64,000 nucleotides of DNA, from NCBI GenBank assembly GCA_029779645.1, contig JAKPAC010000010.1:242822-306821 (forward strand). The letters are read 5' to 3'. Made by a program: the position numbers and the translations under genes. This document shows, piece after piece, positions 1 through 9,263 of the stretch. The notes beneath the pieces were generated by a model. That model was not told the DNA's origin. It saw nothing but the letters and a program-made list of their open reading frames with translations, and made no database searches. Position 1 is the stretch's first letter. Each line of letters begins with the position of its first letter. Origin of the DNA: Actinomycetes bacterium. GTDB taxonomy: Bacteria > Actinomycetota > Actinomycetes > Actinomycetales > Microbacteriaceae.

Positions 1-800
1 CCCTGCAGCTCGCCGTGCTCGATGATGAGCACGCCGCCGGGCCGCAGCAGCCGCAGCGCGACCCCGCTGAGCACCCGCACCACGTCCAGCCCGTCCGGGC
101 CGCCATACAGCGCGGCCGCGGGATCGTGGTCGCGCACCTCGGGATCGCGCGGAACCGCGTCGTCCGGCACGTACGGTGGGTTCGAGATCACCACGTCGAC
201 GGTGCCCGCGAGCTCGGCGAACGCGTCGGCGAGGTCGGCGAAGACCAGCGTCGCGTTCGTCGCGCCGATCTCGTCGAAATTGCGGCGGGTCCACGAGAAC
301 GCCTCGGGCGAGTTCTCGGCGGCGAACACGCGCGCGTTCGGCACCTCGGTGGCCATGGCGAGCGCGATCGCGCCGCTCCCGGTGCCGAGGTCCACGGCGA
401 TCGGGGCCGGGGATGCCTCGGCCCGCAGCGCATCGATGGCGAGCTGCACGACCCCCTCGGTCTCGGGACGGGGCACGAACACGCCGGGCCCGACGCGCAG
501 CGAGAGCTGCCGGAACGCCGCGGTGCCGGTGATGTGCTGCAGCGGCTCGCGTGCCGCGCGTCGCCGCACGAGCGGCGCGAGTGCGGCGAGCTCATCGTCG
601 CCGAGGGTCGTGCCCACGATCGCGGCCGCCTGCACTCCCCCGCGCCCGAGCTCGAGCACGTGGCCGACGAGCCACTCGGCGTCGATCTGCGCGTCGACGA
701 TGCCGACCGCGGCGAGGATGTCGCTCACGCGGCTCAGCACCTCGCCGAGCGCCGCGGGGGCAGGTGGCAGGGTCGCGGGATCAGGCGTGTGTTCAGACAT
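1..800 (-). CDS. prmC: Peptide chain release factor N5-glutamine methyltransferase, 3' end beyond window
   Basis: Methylates the glutamine of the GGQ motif in release factors, using S-adenosylmethionine in the cytoplasm. Translated by hand from the minus strand; the ORF track misses it because the stop lies off the left edge. The ATG at 800 gives [13 protein letters not shown]. About 266 codons are visible, with an RPETE segment near residue 112, a SAM-binding [12 protein letters not shown] motif near residue 135 and the catalytic NPPY motif near residue 205, all typical of PrmC/HemK. A TAGGCT -10 box lies 12 nt upstream of the ATG. Its substrate gene prfA is on the same strand about 1.8 kb upstream, separated by the oppositely oriented cysK-epsC pair. 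Identification is firm; only the C-terminus is missing. Confidence 0.93.
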   Translation of the reverse strand, partial: MSEHTPDPATLPPAPAALGEVLSRVSDILAAVGIVDAQIDAEWLVGHVLELGRGGVQAAAIVGTTLGDDELAALAPLVRRRAAREPLQHITGTAAFRQLSLRVGPGVFVPRPETEGVVQLAIDALRAEASPAPIAVDLGTGSGAIALAMATEVPNARVFAAENSPEAFSWTRRNFDEIGATNATLVFADLADAFAELAGTVDVVISNPPYVPDDAVPRDPEVRDHDPAAALYGGPDGLDVVRVLSGVALRLLRPGGVLIIEHGELQ

Positions 801-958
801 GGGCGTGCGACCAGCCTACCCGTGACATCCGCGCAGATCCGGCCCGCAAGGCGCGCCGGAATATCTGCGCCCGACACCTGTTGTCACAAAGGTTACCCAG
901 CATTTGGCCTCACGTAGGCTGTGCCCACCCCACCGCCCCCGGCACTGAAAGGTCGACC
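801..958. promoter_or_regulatory. Divergent prmC / cysK promoter region
   Basis: This 158-bp divergent spacer contains TAGGCT on the minus strand (818 to 813) before prmC and TAGGCT on the plus strand (915-920) before cysK. Both fit the actinobacterial -10 form TANNNT. The first implies a very short prmC leader and the second a cysK leader of about 30 nt. Neither has a convincing TTGACA-like -35 box. The stretch TTGTCACAAAGGTTACC (881-897) is AT-richer than its surroundings and could hold an operator, but I cannot assign it to a regulator. Confidence 0.4.
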
Positions 959-1897
959 ATGGCAGGCATCCACGCTGACATCACGTCCACATTCGGCAAC
1001 ACCCCCCTCGTCAAGCTCAACCGCGTCACCGGCGACGCGCAGGCGACGGTGCTCGCCAAGCTCGAGTACTTCAACCCCGCATCCAGCGTGAAGGACCGCA
1101 TCGGCGTCGCGATCGCGGACGCCGCGGAGGCGGCCGGAGCGCTCGGTCCCGGCGGCACGATCGTCGAGGCCACGAGCGGCAACACCGGCATCGCGCTCGC
1201 CATGGTGGGTGCTGCGCGCGGCTACAAGGTGATGCTCGTGATGCCCGCATCGATGTCGATCGAGCGCCGCCTGCTGCTGCGCGCCTTCGGCGCCGAGCTC
1301 GTGCTGAGCGACCCCGCGCAGGGCATGGCCGGCGCCGTGGCCACCGCCGAGGAGCTGGTCGCGAACACGCCGGGCGCCATCCTGGCCCGCCAGTTCGAGA
1401 ACGCGGCCAACCCCGCCGTCCACCGCCGGACCACCGGCGAAGAGATCCTCCGCGACACCGACGGCAAGGTCGACATCTTCGTGGCCGGCGTCGGCACCGG
1501 CGGCACCATCACGGGCGTCGGTCAGGCCCTCAAGGAGCGCGTGCCGGGCGTCAAGGTCGTCGCCGTCGAGCCGGTCGACTCCCCCGTGCTCAGCGAGGGC
1601 AAGGCCGGCCCGCACAAGATCCAGGGCATCGGCGCGAACTTCGTTCCCGACGTGCTCGATCGCGACGTCATCGACGAGGTCGTCACCGTGACCTTCGAGG
1701 ACTCGCTGCGCACGGCGCGCGCGCTCGCCGCCACCGAGGGCCTGCTCGTGGGCATCTCGAGCGGCGCCGCGGTCAGCGTCGCGGTCGAGCTCGCGGGGCG
1801 ACCCGAGAACGCGGGCAAGAACATCGTCGTGATCGTTCCCGACACCGGCGAGCGCTACCTCTCGACCGCGCTGTTCGAAGACCTGCGCGAGGACTGA
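959..1897 (+). CDS. cysK: Cysteine synthase A (O-acetylserine sulfhydrylase)
   Basis: PLP enzyme that converts O-acetylserine and sulfide to cysteine and acetate. The track ORF starts at 551, but the real start is the ATG at 959 ([21 protein letters not shown]), preceded by GAAAGG, giving 312 aa, the normal family length. Visible motifs are NPASSVKDR with the PLP lysine at K45, the substrate loop TSGNTG, and the phosphate-binding GTGGTITG. The next gene is serine O-acetyltransferase, which supplies its substrate and usually binds CysK through its C-terminal tail; here that tail ends in Ile, as expected for the complex. A strong hairpin separates the two genes, so they may be only partly cotranscribed. 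Confidence 0.97.
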   Translation: MAGIHADITSTFGNTPLVKLNRVTGDAQATVLAKLEYFNPASSVKDRIGVAIADAAEAAGALGPGGTIVEATSGNTGIALAMVGAARGYKVMLVMPASMSIERRLLLRAFGAELVLSDPAQGMAGAVATAEELVANTPGAILARQFENAANPAVHRRTTGEEILRDTDGKVDIFVAGVGTGGTITGVGQALKERVPGVKVVAVEPVDSPVLSEGKAGPHKIQGIGANFVPDVLDRDVIDEVVTVTFEDSLRTARALAATEGLLVGISSGAAVSVAVELAGRPENAGKNIVVIVPDTGERYLSTALFEDLRED

Positions 1898-1901
1898 GAC
1901 A

Positions 1902-1937
1902 CAGGGGCCGTGGCGGCGCATGCCGTCACGGCCCCTG
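1902..1937. terminator. Strong hairpin between cysK and epsC
   Basis: CAGGGGCCGTGGCGGC and GCCGTCACGGCCCCTG form a 16-bp stem with a single G-U pair and a GCAT loop, starting 4 nt after the cysK stop codon. No T-run follows, which is usual in high-GC actinobacteria. It probably terminates or attenuates cysK mRNA or protects its 3' end. A TACGCT box at 1949-1954 could provide a separate promoter for the next gene. Confidence 0.7.
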
Positions 1938-2005
1938 CTCGTGCTCAGTACGCTTGAGCGACCGCCAGTGCCCGGAGCATCCGTGCCTGATCCTGTGGAG
2001 TGGGA

Positions 2006-2575
2006 ATGAACCTGTTTCGCCGAATGCGCGAAGACATCGCCGCGGCGCGGCGCCATGATCCGGCCGCGCGCAACAACCTCGAGGTGGCACTGCTGTACTC
2101 GGGCGTGCACGCCGTGTGGTCGCACCGCATCAACCATTGGCTGTGGCAGCGCCGCGCGTATTTCCTCGCCCGACTCGGCTCGCAGCTGAACCGCTTCTTC
2201 ACGGGCGTCGAGATCCACCCCGGCGCCGTGATCGGGCGCCGCTGCTTCATCGACCACGGGATGGGCATCGTGATCGGCGAGACCGTCATCGTCGGCGATG
2301 ACGTGCTCATCTACCACGGCGTCACCCTCGGCGGCCAGGTGCGCGTCGCCGGACGCCGGCACCCCACCATCCGCGATGGCGTCGCCGTCGGCGCGGGCGC
2401 CAAGGTGCTCGGCAGCATCACGATCGGGGCGAACAGCGCCATCGGCGCGAATGCCGTCGTGACGAAGGATGCGCCGGCAGACTCGGTGCTCACCGGCGTG
2501 CCCGCCACCCTGCGCCGCCGCGCCCACGACGAGGACGTGCGCGCGCTGCTCACGGCGCCCGAGTACTCGATCTAG
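2006..2575 (+). CDS. epsC: Serine O-acetyltransferase
   Basis: Acetylates L-serine with acetyl-CoA, the committed step of cysteine synthesis. The track start at 2000 is a GTG, but GGAG at 1997-2000 lies 5 nt before the ATG at 2006 ([19 protein letters not shown]), so 2006 is preferred, giving 189 aa. The short helical N-terminus is followed by left-handed beta-helix hexapeptide repeats ([23 protein letters not shown] region) with the catalytic DHGMG histidine. This is the short EpsC/SAT form, not the longer E. coli CysE. The C-terminus ends YSI, the terminal isoleucine used for docking into the CysK active site. It lies downstream of cysK on the same strand and converges with prfA, 67 bp away. 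Confidence 0.94.
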   Translation: MNLFRRMREDIAAARRHDPAARNNLEVALLYSGVHAVWSHRINHWLWQRRAYFLARLGSQLNRFFTGVEIHPGAVIGRRCFIDHGMGIVIGETVIVGDDVLIYHGVTLGGQVRVAGRRHPTIRDGVAVGAGAKVLGSITIGANSAIGANAVVTKDAPADSVLTGVPATLRRRAHDEDVRALLTAPEYSI

Positions 2576-2642
2576 CACCGCCGAACGCAGGCGGCGCCGC
2601 GCGTGCACACGGCACGAGCGGCGCTGTGCGCTCAGGCGCGCG

Positions 2643-3722
2643 CTACTGCTGCTCGCCCAGCGCAGCCAGGCGCTCTTCCTCGTCGGCCGCGATGCAGGAC
2701 GCGATCACCGGGTCGAGCGCGCCGTCCATCACCTGGTCGAGGTTGTACGCCTTGTATCCGGTGCGGTGATCGGCGATGCGGTTCTCGGGGAAGTTGTACG
2801 TGCGGATGCGCTCGGAGCGGTCCATGCCGCGGATCTGCGATTTGCGGGCCGCGGAGGACGCGGCATCCAGCTCTTCCTGCTGCCGGGCGAGGATGCGGGC
2901 GCGGAGCACGCGCATGCCGGCCTCGCGGTTCTGCAGCTGCGACTTCTCGTTCTGCATCGACACCACGATGCCCGTGGGCAGGTGGGTGATGCGCACGGCC
3001 GAGTCGGTGGTGTTCACCGACTGACCGCCCGGACCCGACGAGCGGTACACGTCGATCTTCAGATCGTTCGGCTGGATGACGACCTCTTCGGGCTCGTCGA
3101 CCTCGGGGAACACGAGCACGCCGGTGGTGGAGGTGTGGATGCGCCCCTGCGACTCGGTGGCCGGCACGCGCTGCACGCGGTGCACGCCGCCCTCGTACTT
3201 CAGGTGCGCCCAGACGCCCTGCGAGGGGTCGCTCGATGCGCCCTTGATCGCGACCTGCACGTCCTTGTAGCCGCCGAGGTCGGATTCGTTGCGCTCGAGC
3301 AGCTCGGTCTTCCACCCCTTCGCGGCGGCGTACTGGAGGTACATGCGCAGCAGGTCTGCCGCGAACAGCGCGCTCTCCGCGCCGCCCTCGCCGCCCTTGA
3401 TCTCGAGGATGACATCGCGCGCGTCGTCCGGGTCGCGGGGAATCAGCAGGCGCCGGAGCTTCTCCTGCGCCGTCGCGACCTCCTCCTCGAGGGCCGGAAC
3501 CTCCTCGGCGAACGCGTCGTCCTCCCGGGCCAGCTCGCGCGCCGCGGCGAGGTCATCCTTCGCCCCGAGCCACACGTCGTTGGCGTGCACGATCTTCGAG
3601 AGCTCGGCGTAGCGACGGTTCACGCGCTTCGCGCGCGCAGCATCAGCATGCACGGCGGGGTCCGAGAGCTCCTCCTGGACCGCCTTGTGCTCCTCGATCA
3701 GCGCCTTGACCGAGTCAAACAT
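2643..3722 (-). CDS. prfA: Peptide chain release factor 1
   Basis: Recognises UAA and UAG in the ribosomal A site and triggers peptidyl-tRNA hydrolysis. The ATG at 3722 ([13 protein letters not shown]) is chosen because GAGG lies 5 nt upstream; an alternative ATG at 3737 adds MAEAS and starts 2 nt after the rho stop. With 3722 the protein is 359 aa, the usual length. The RF1 stop-codon anticodon tripeptide PAT is near residue 186 and the GGQ catalytic motif ([15 protein letters not shown]) near residue 230. It is almost certainly cotranscribed with rho. Its normal downstream partner, prmC, has been displaced by cysK-epsC on the opposite strand. Confidence 0.97.
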   Translation of the reverse strand: MFDSVKALIEEHKAVQEELSDPAVHADAARAKRVNRRYAELSKIVHANDVWLGAKDDLAAARELAREDDAFAEEVPALEEEVATAQEKLRRLLIPRDPDDARDVILEIKGGEGGAESALFAADLLRMYLQYAAAKGWKTELLERNESDLGGYKDVQVAIKGASSDPSQGVWAHLKYEGGVHRVQRVPATESQGRIHTSTTGVLVFPEVDEPEEVVIQPNDLKIDVYRSSGPGGQSVNTTDSAVRITHLPTGIVVSMQNEKSQLQNREAGMRVLRARILARQQEELDAASSAARKSQIRGMDRSERIRTYNFPENRIADHRTGYKAYNLDQVMDGALDPVIASCIAADEEERLAALGEQQ

Positions 3723-3739
3723 GGACGCCTCGGCCATGA

Positions 3740-5815
3740 TCAGCGGATGTTGCTGTCGGGCCCGTGGCTGTGACCGCCGCCGGGCGTCGGGATCGACTTC
3801 TGCATCTGCACGAGGAACTCGACGTTCGACGAGGTCTCCTTGAGCTTGCCGAGCACGACCTCGAGCGCCTGCTGCGGGTCGAGGCCGGCGAGCGCACGAC
3901 GAAGCTTCCACGTGATCTTGACCTCATCGGCCGAGAGCAGCATCTCCTCGCGACGCGTCGACGATGCGTTCACGTCGACCGCGGGGAAGATCCGCTTGTC
4001 TGCCAGCTGACGCGACAGGCGCAGCTCGCTGTTGCCGGTGCCCTTGAACTCCTCGAAGATGACCTCGTCCATCTTGGAGCCGGTCTCGACGAGCGCGGTC
4101 GCGAGGATGGTGAGCGAGCCGCCGTTCTCGATGTTGCGCGCGGCGCCGAAGAAGCGCTTGGGCGGGTACAGCGCCGAGGCGTCGACGCCGCCCGTGAGCA
4201 CGCGACCCGACGTCGGGGCCGAGATGTTGTAGGCGCGGCCGAGGCGGGTGATCGAGTCGAGCAGCACGACCACGTCGCGACCCAGCTCGACCAGGCGCTT
4301 CGCGCGCTCGATCGCGAGCTCGGCGACGGTGGTGTGGTCCTCTGCGGGGCGGTCGAAGGTCGAGGCGATGACCTCGCCGCGCACGGTGCGCTGCATGTCG
4401 GTGACCTCTTCGGGACGCTCGTCGACCAGCACGACCATGAGGTGCACCTCGGGGTTGTTGATCGCGATGGCGTTCGCGATCTGCTGCAGCACGATGGTCT
4501 TGCCGGCCTTCGGGGGCGCGACGATCAGGCCGCGCTGCCCCTTGCCGATCGGGGCGACCAGGTCGATGATGCGCTGCGTGAGCTTCTCGGGCGCGGTCTC
4601 GAGGCGCAGGCGCTCCTGCGGGTACAGCGGGGTGAGCGAGCCGAACTCGACGCGGCCGGCGGCGTCCTCGACCGAGAGGCCGTTGATCGCGTCGACCTTC
4701 ACCAGCGCGTTGTACTTCTGGCGGCCCGTGGGCTCGCCCTCGCGCGGCTGCTTGATGGCGCCGATGACGGCGTCGCCCTTGCGCAGGTTGTACTTCTTCA
4801 CCTGGCCGAGCGAGACGTAGACGTCGCTCGGACCGGGCAGGTAGCCGGTGGTGCGCACGAAGGCGTAGTTGTCGAGCACGTCGAGGATGCCGGCGACGGG
4901 CACGAGCACGTCGTCATCGGCGATCTCGGACTCGAACTCGTCGCCCGTGTTCTGGCTCCGACGCTTCGCGCCGCGGCCGCGTCCGCGGCCACGGCCCTGC
5001 TCGCCATCGCCCTCGGCCGCGTCGTCGTCGACGCCCTGGCCACCGCCGCGCTGCTGCTGGGCGGGCGCTGCGGACTGCTCGTCCTGACCAGAGCCGCCGT
5101 TCTGCCCGTTGCGATTGCGGTTGCGGCTGCGGCTGCGGCTGCGGCTGCGCGGCTGCGACTCCTCGCCCGACTCGTCCTCGCCGGCGGCTGCGCCGTCGGC
5201 GGGGCTCTCGCCGGCCGCGTCCGCAGCCTCGGCGCCGGGCGCCTGCTGCGACTGCTGACCACGACGGCGACGGCCGGTGGATGCCGGCGCGCCCGCGTCC
5301 GCGCCCTCGGCGGCGTGCTCGCCCGCCGGCGCCTCGGCGGGCGTGATGGCCTCGGCGAGCTGCGCGAGATCGGCGGCGATGGCCGAGGCGGGGTTCGTGC
5401 CCTCGACGACCGGGGCACCTGCGCCGCTGCGGGCCCGGCGCGAGCCGCGCTTGCGCTGCCCGCCCGTCGTCGCCTCGGTCTCGGTCGGTGCCGGCTCGGC
5501 ATCGGGGGCCTCGACGACCGCCGGCTCGGCGACCGCCTCTGCGGCCGCCTCCACGACGGCCGCGTCGGCCGGGGCGTCTGGCTCAGGGCTGTCGCCGACG
5601 GCGATCTCCTCGGCCGTGTCGTCGGCGACGACCTCGTCCGCGGCGGCGGGAGCGGCCTGGATCTCGGTGATCGAGTCCACCAGTTCTCCCTTGCGAAGTT
5701 TGGACGAGCCCGGGATGCCCAGGGCTCGTGCGATGGCCTGCAGCTGCCCGACCGTCAGAGAGGTGAGGTCCTGGGTTGCAGAATTGTCAGTTGCGTCGAT
5801 GTTGACGTGAGTCAC
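3740..5815 (-). CDS. rho: Transcription termination factor Rho
   Basis: Hexameric RNA-dependent ATPase and helicase that terminates transcription. It starts at GTG 5815 ([15 protein letters not shown]), with AAAAGGA 8 nt upstream, and is 691 aa. A Rho_N/SAP-like segment ([16 protein letters not shown]) lies around residues 18-50. Roughly residues 55-285 form a low-complexity Ala/Glu-rich then Arg/Gly-rich insertion ([14 protein letters not shown]), as in other actinobacterial Rho proteins. The cold-shock-like RNA-binding domain follows, with the Walker [12 protein letters not shown] near residue 435 and Walker [12 protein letters not shown]. The start abuts the stop of a 40-codon upstream ORF (TGA-GTG with no gap), suggesting translational coupling. 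thrB lies upstream and prfA 17 nt downstream on the same strand. Confidence 0.97.
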   Translation of the reverse strand: MTHVNIDATDNSATQDLTSLTVGQLQAIARALGIPGSSKLRKGELVDSITEIQAAPAAADEVVADDTAEEIAVGDSPEPDAPADAAVVEAAAEAVAEPAVVEAPDAEPAPTETEATTGGQRKRGSRRARSGAGAPVVEGTNPASAIAADLAQLAEAITPAEAPAGEHAAEGADAGAPASTGRRRRGQQSQQAPGAEAADAAGESPADGAAAGEDESGEESQPRSRSRSRSRNRNRNGQNGGSGQDEQSAAPAQQQRGGGQGVDDDAAEGDGEQGRGRGRGRGAKRRSQNTGDEFESEIADDDVLVPVAGILDVLDNYAFVRTTGYLPGPSDVYVSLGQVKKYNLRKGDAVIGAIKQPREGEPTGRQKYNALVKVDAINGLSVEDAAGRVEFGSLTPLYPQERLRLETAPEKLTQRIIDLVAPIGKGQRGLIVAPPKAGKTIVLQQIANAIAINNPEVHLMVVLVDERPEEVTDMQRTVRGEVIASTFDRPAEDHTTVAELAIERAKRLVELGRDVVVLLDSITRLGRAYNISAPTSGRVLTGGVDASALYPPKRFFGAARNIENGGSLTILATALVETGSKMDEVIFEEFKGTGNSELRLSRQLADKRIFPAVDVNASSTRREEMLLSADEVKITWKLRRALAGLDPQQALEVVLGKLKETSSNVEFLVQMQKSIPTPGGGHSHGPDSNIR
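5110..5147. repeat. Hexanucleotide repeat inside rho
   Basis: Imperfect tandem units gcgatt-gcggtt-gcggct (x4) run through the rho insertion region and encode alternating Arg-Asn and Arg-Ser dipeptides on the minus strand. The unit of six preserves reading frame, so the array can change length without breaking the gene. Confidence 0.75.
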
Positions 5816-5938
5816 TCAGTGTTCCTTTTCGGCCGCGCCGAGAACGCTCGATCGAGCGTTTCCGCTGAGACGGTGATGGTGCAATGAATTCGCAGAGTTG
5901 CGACGGAGGCCAGAGTCACGCGGATAAAACGACCGCAT
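5816..5938 (-). CDS. 40-codon ORF between thrB and rho, possible rho leader peptide
   Basis: Too short for the ORF track. The minus strand reads a strong GGAGGG, then TTCC, then an ATG at 5938, and encodes MRSFYPRDSGLRRNSANSLHH followed by a short basic tail, ending KEH with TGA at 5818-5816. The rho GTG starts at the next base. It begins 12 nt after the thrB stop. I do not recognise the peptide; it is rich in Arg, Ser and His and uses codons rare for this genome (TTT, TAT, TCA, TTG). The good ribosome site, the exact abutment with rho and the existence of a rho leader peptide in enterobacteria suggest a role in controlling rho translation or Rho autoregulation. Conservation is untested. Confidence 0.5.
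   Translation of the reverse strand: MRSFYPRDSGLRRNSANSLHHHRLSGNARSSVLGAAEKEH
5843..5860. repeat. 18-bp perfect palindrome in the rho leader
   Basis: AACGCTCGATCGAGCGTT is fully self-complementary and lies 28 nt upstream of the rho start, inside codons 27-32 of the small upstream ORF. It may fold as an mRNA hairpin near the rho ribosome-binding site, or serve as a dimeric protein-binding site. Confidence 0.55.
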
Positions 5939-5950
5939 GGAACCCTCCGC

Positions 5951-6865
5951 TTACTCCTTTACTGTAGCACCCTTGACATCGACGGCCAGCATGAGCGCAT
6001 GCCAGGGGCTCGTGGCGTGGCGCGCGACCAGCTCGGCCGCGACCGCGCGGCGGCCCGGGCCGTCCGCCAGCACGAGCACGCTCGGTCCGGCGCCCGAGAC
6101 GACCGCGGCGAAGCCCTCGGCGCGGAGCATCCGCACGAGCGCGTCGGTCTCGGGCATCGCCGACGCCCGGTAGCTCTGGTGCAGCTTGTCTTCAGTGGCG
6201 GCCAGCAGCAGCTCGGGGCTCTGCGTGAGCGCGGCGATCAGCAACGCCGAGCGCGAGACGTTGAAGATCGCGTCCTCGTGCGGCACCGACTGCGGCTGCA
6301 GGCTGCGGGCGAGCTTGGTCGACATCGTGAAGGTGGGCACGAACACGAGCGGCGAGACGCCGCGGTGCACGATCAGCTTCTTGTGCTGCGGGCCGTGCTC
6401 GTCGAGCCAGGCGATCGTGAGGCCGCCGAACAGCGAGGGTGCGACGTTGTCGGGGTGTCCCTCGATCTCGGTGGCGATGCGCAGCAGGTCGCCGTGCGTG
6501 ATCTCGACGACCCCCTCGAGCAGTCCGCGCGCGGCGACGATGCCGGCGACGACTGCGGCGCCGGACGAGCCGAGGCCGCGCCCGTGCGGGATGCCGTTGA
6601 CCGCGTGCAGGCGCAGGCCGGGCAGCGGCTGACCGAACTGCTCGTACACGTACGCGATCGAGCTGACGATCAGGTTCGAGGCATCCCGGGGGATCTCGTC
6701 GGCGCCGACGCCCTCCACGGTCACCTCGAGCCCCTGCTCGGGCAGCGCGGTGACCGTGAGCTCGTCATAGATCGACAGCGCGAGGCCGAGCGTGTCGAAC
6801 CCCGGCCCGAGGTTGGCCGTGGTGGCCGGCACCCGCACCGTGACGGTGCGCGTGGCGTCGGTCAC
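5951..6865 (-). CDS. thrB: Homoserine kinase
   Basis: GHMP-family kinase that phosphorylates homoserine for threonine synthesis. The track ORF extends to 6973, but the start is the GTG at 6865 ([24 protein letters not shown]), which overlaps the thrC stop as GTGA; the product is 304 aa. Diagnostic features are the N-terminal [12 protein letters not shown], the ATP-binding [16 protein letters not shown] near residue 100, and the C-terminal [10 protein letters not shown] motif. It is the last of four overlapping aspartate-family genes (lysA-hom-thrC-thrB), so translation is likely coupled. Confidence 0.96.
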   Translation of the reverse strand: MTDATRTVTVRVPATTANLGPGFDTLGLALSIYDELTVTALPEQGLEVTVEGVGADEIPRDASNLIVSSIAYVYEQFGQPLPGLRLHAVNGIPHGRGLGSSGAAVVAGIVAARGLLEGVVEITHGDLLRIATEIEGHPDNVAPSLFGGLTIAWLDEHGPQHKKLIVHRGVSPLVFVPTFTMSTKLARSLQPQSVPHEDAIFNVSRSALLIAALTQSPELLLAATEDKLHQSYRASAMPETDALVRMLRAEGFAAVVSGAGPSVLVLADGPGRRAVAAELVARHATSPWHALMLAVDVKGATVKE

Positions 6866-7950
6866 GCGAGTGGCCCCTCGGGGGCGAGCCCGAGCACCGA
6901 TGCGACCTCGGAGGTGCTGGCGTCGACGACCGTGGGCTGCACCTCGCCGCCGTCGGCGGTGCGAAGCGCCCACTGCGGGTCCTTCAGGCCGTGGCCCGTG
7001 ACCGTCAGCACGACGCGCGAGCCGGCCGGGATCTGCCCCGCCTCGGCGCGCTCGAGCAGACCCGCGACGCTGATCGCCGACGCGGGCTCGACGAAGATGC
7101 CGACCTCGCTCGAGAGCAGACGCTGGGCCGCCAGGATGCGCTCGTCGTCGATCGCGCCGAAGTAGCCGTTCGATGCGTCACGGGCCTCGAGGGCGAGCTC
7201 CCACGAGGCGGGGTTGCCGATGCGGATCGCGGTGGCGATGGTCTCGGGGTTCTTGACGACCTCGCCGCGCACGAGCGGGGCGCTGCCGGCGGCCTGGAAG
7301 CCGAACATGCGGGGCAGTCGCGTCGCGACGCCGCGCTCGATCTCCTCGCGGTAGCCGCGGGTGTACGCGGTGTAGTTGCCCGCGTTGCCGACCGGGATGA
7401 AGTGGAAGTCGGGGGCGTCGCCGAGCACGTCGACGACCTCGTAGGCGGCCGTCTTCTGGCCCTCGATGCGGTCGGGGTTGACCGAGTTGACGAGGTGGAC
7501 CGGGTAGTTCTCGGCCAGCTCGCGCGCGATCTCGAGGCAGTCGTCGAAGTTGCCGCGCACCTGGATGAGCTGCCCGTTGTGTGCGACGGCCTGGCCGAGC
7601 TTACCCATGGCGATCTTGCCCTCGGGCACGAGCACGGCCGCGGTGATGCCGGCGTGCGCCGCGTAGGCGGCGGCCGAGGCCGAGGTGTTCCCGGTGGACG
7701 CGCAGATCACGGCCTTCGCGCCGTGGTCGATCGCGCGCGAGACGGCGACCGTCATGCCGCGGTCCTTGAACGATCCGGTCGGGTTCATGCCCTCGAACTT
7801 GACCCAGACGTCTGCGCCCGTGCGCTTCGAGAGGGCGGCCGCGGGCAGGAGCGGGGTGCCGCCCTCGCCGAGGGTGATCACGGTGGACTCGTCGGTCACG
7901 CCCAGGCGGTCGGCGAATTCGCGGAGGACTCCGCGCCAGAGGTGTGCCAT
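6862..7950 (-). CDS. thrC: Threonine synthase
   Basis: PLP enzyme converting O-phosphohomoserine to threonine. The 362-aa protein begins [17 protein letters not shown], with its ATG sharing an A with the hom stop codon. The PLP lysine lies in [11 protein letters not shown] near residue 62; [14 protein letters not shown] and the glycine-rich [11 protein letters not shown] cofactor-binding stretches follow. This is the short bacterial class, without the plant-type N-terminal SAM domain. It overlaps thrB downstream by 4 nt. Confidence 0.97.
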   Translation of the reverse strand: MAHLWRGVLREFADRLGVTDESTVITLGEGGTPLLPAAALSKRTGADVWVKFEGMNPTGSFKDRGMTVAVSRAIDHGAKAVICASTGNTSASAAAYAAHAGITAAVLVPEGKIAMGKLGQAVAHNGQLIQVRGNFDDCLEIARELAENYPVHLVNSVNPDRIEGQKTAAYEVVDVLGDAPDFHFIPVGNAGNYTAYTRGYREEIERGVATRLPRMFGFQAAGSAPLVRGEVVKNPETIATAIRIGNPASWELALEARDASNGYFGAIDDERILAAQRLLSSEVGIFVEPASAISVAGLLERAEAGQIPAGSRVVLTVTGHGLKDPQWALRTADGGEVQPTVVDASTSEVASVLGLAPEGPLA

Positions 7951-9263
7951 CAGTTCGATCCTTCTACTCGGAGTACGGAGGCGACCCGCGTGACCACGTC
8001 GCTTGCGGCGAGGCGGTCGACGGTGTCGCTCAGGTCTTGTTCACGTGCGGTGTGCGTGCCGATCACCAGGCGCGCGGTCGGAGTGCCATCCTCGCCGACG
8101 GCGCTCGTCTGCTCAACCGTCGCCACCGAGACGCCGCCCTCGCTGAAGATGCCGGCGATGGTCGCCAGCACCCCGGTCTGATCGGCGACCTCGAGGGTGA
8201 CCTGGTAGCGCGTCGAGACGTGCCCGATGGGCAGCAGCGGCAGGTTGGCGCGGGTGGATTCCGCGACGCCGACGCCGCCGGCGATGTGGCGCCGAGCGGC
8301 CGAGACGAGGTCGCCGAGCACGGCCGAGGCCGTCTGCACCCCGCCGGCGCCGGCGCCGTAGAACATCAGGTCGCCCGCAGCCTCGGCCTGCACGAACACG
8401 GCGTTGTTGGCGCCGTGGACGCTCGCAAGCGGGTGGCTGCGCTCGACGAGCGCCGGGTAGACGCGCACCGAGATGGCCTCCTCGCCGCCCTCGACGAGGC
8501 GCTCGCACACGGCGAGCAGCTTCACGACGTAGCCGGCGCCCCGCGCCGCGTCGATCATCGACTTGTCGATCCCGGTGATGCCCTCGCGGTGCACGGCCTC
8601 GAGCGGCACGGTGGTGTGGAACGCGAGCCCGGCGAGGATCGCGGCCTTCTGCGCCGCGTCATACCCGCCGATGTCGGCGGTCGGGTCGGCCTCGGCGTAG
8701 CCGAGCGCGGTGGCCTCGGCCAGCGCCGCCTCGAGCGTGAGGTGCTCCGTGTCCATCCGGTCGAGGATGAAGTTCGTGGTGCCGTTCACGATGCCCATGA
8801 TCCGCTGCACCCGGTCGCCGGCGAGGCTGTCGCGCAGCGGTCGGATGATCGGGATGGCGCCCGCGACGGACGCCTCGTAGTAGATCTGCGCGCCCACCTG
8901 GTCGGCGGCGGCGAACAGCTCGGGCCCGTGCGTGGCCAGGAGCGCCTTGTTGGCCGTCACGACGTCGGCACCCGAGCCGATGGCCGAGAGGATGTGCCCG
9001 CGGGCCGGCTCGATGCCGCCCATGAGCTCGATCACGATGTCGGCGCCGAGAATCAGCGACTCGGCGTCGGTCGTCAGCAGCTCGCGCGGGAGCTCGACGT
9101 CACGCGGCGCGTCGACGTCGCGCACCGCGACGCCGACCAGCTCGAGAGTCGCTCCCGCGCGCTCGCCGAGCTCGTCGCCGTGCGTCAGCAGCAGCGAGGC
9201 TACCTGGCTGCCCACGGAGCCCGCGCCCAGCAGCGCGACGCGCAGATGGCGTTGATCGATCAT
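7950..9263 (-). CDS. hom: Homoserine dehydrogenase
   Basis: NAD(P)-dependent reduction of aspartate semialdehyde to homoserine, the branch point to threonine and methionine. The 437-aa protein starts [22 protein letters not shown], with the Rossmann GxGxxG at residues 14-19. The catalytic region shows [14 protein letters not shown] and the substrate segment [18 protein letters not shown]-terminal ACT domain ([21 protein letters not shown], about residues 350-430) indicates threonine feedback inhibition, as in the Corynebacterium enzyme. It overlaps lysA upstream and thrC downstream. Confidence 0.97.
   Translation of the reverse strand: MIDQRHLRVALLGAGSVGSQVASLLLTHGDELGERAGATLELVGVAVRDVDAPRDVELPRELLTTDAESLILGADIVIELMGGIEPARGHILSAIGSGADVVTANKALLATHGPELFAAADQVGAQIYYEASVAGAIPIIRPLRDSLAGDRVQRIMGIVNGTTNFILDRMDTEHLTLEAALAEATALGYAEADPTADIGGYDAAQKAAILAGLAFHTTVPLEAVHREGITGIDKSMIDAARGAGYVVKLLAVCERLVEGGEEAISVRVYPALVERSHPLASVHGANNAVFVQAEAAGDLMFYGAGAGGVQTASAVLGDLVSAARRHIAGGVGVAESTRANLPLLPIGHVSTRYQVTLEVADQTGVLATIAGIFSEGGVSVATVEQTSAVGEDGTPTARLVIGTHTAREQDLSDTVDRLAASDVVTRVASVLRVEGSN

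Noticed and set aside
2576-2642. Terminator between epsC and prfA
   Set aside because: Only a 7-bp GCGCCGC/GCGGCGC stem with a long loop; too weak to call.
3764-5887. 707-aa plus-strand ORF opposite rho
   Set aside because: Fully antisense to rho. Its composition (Arg, Leu, Asp, Gly) is that of a GC-driven shadow; the rho frame has clear domains.
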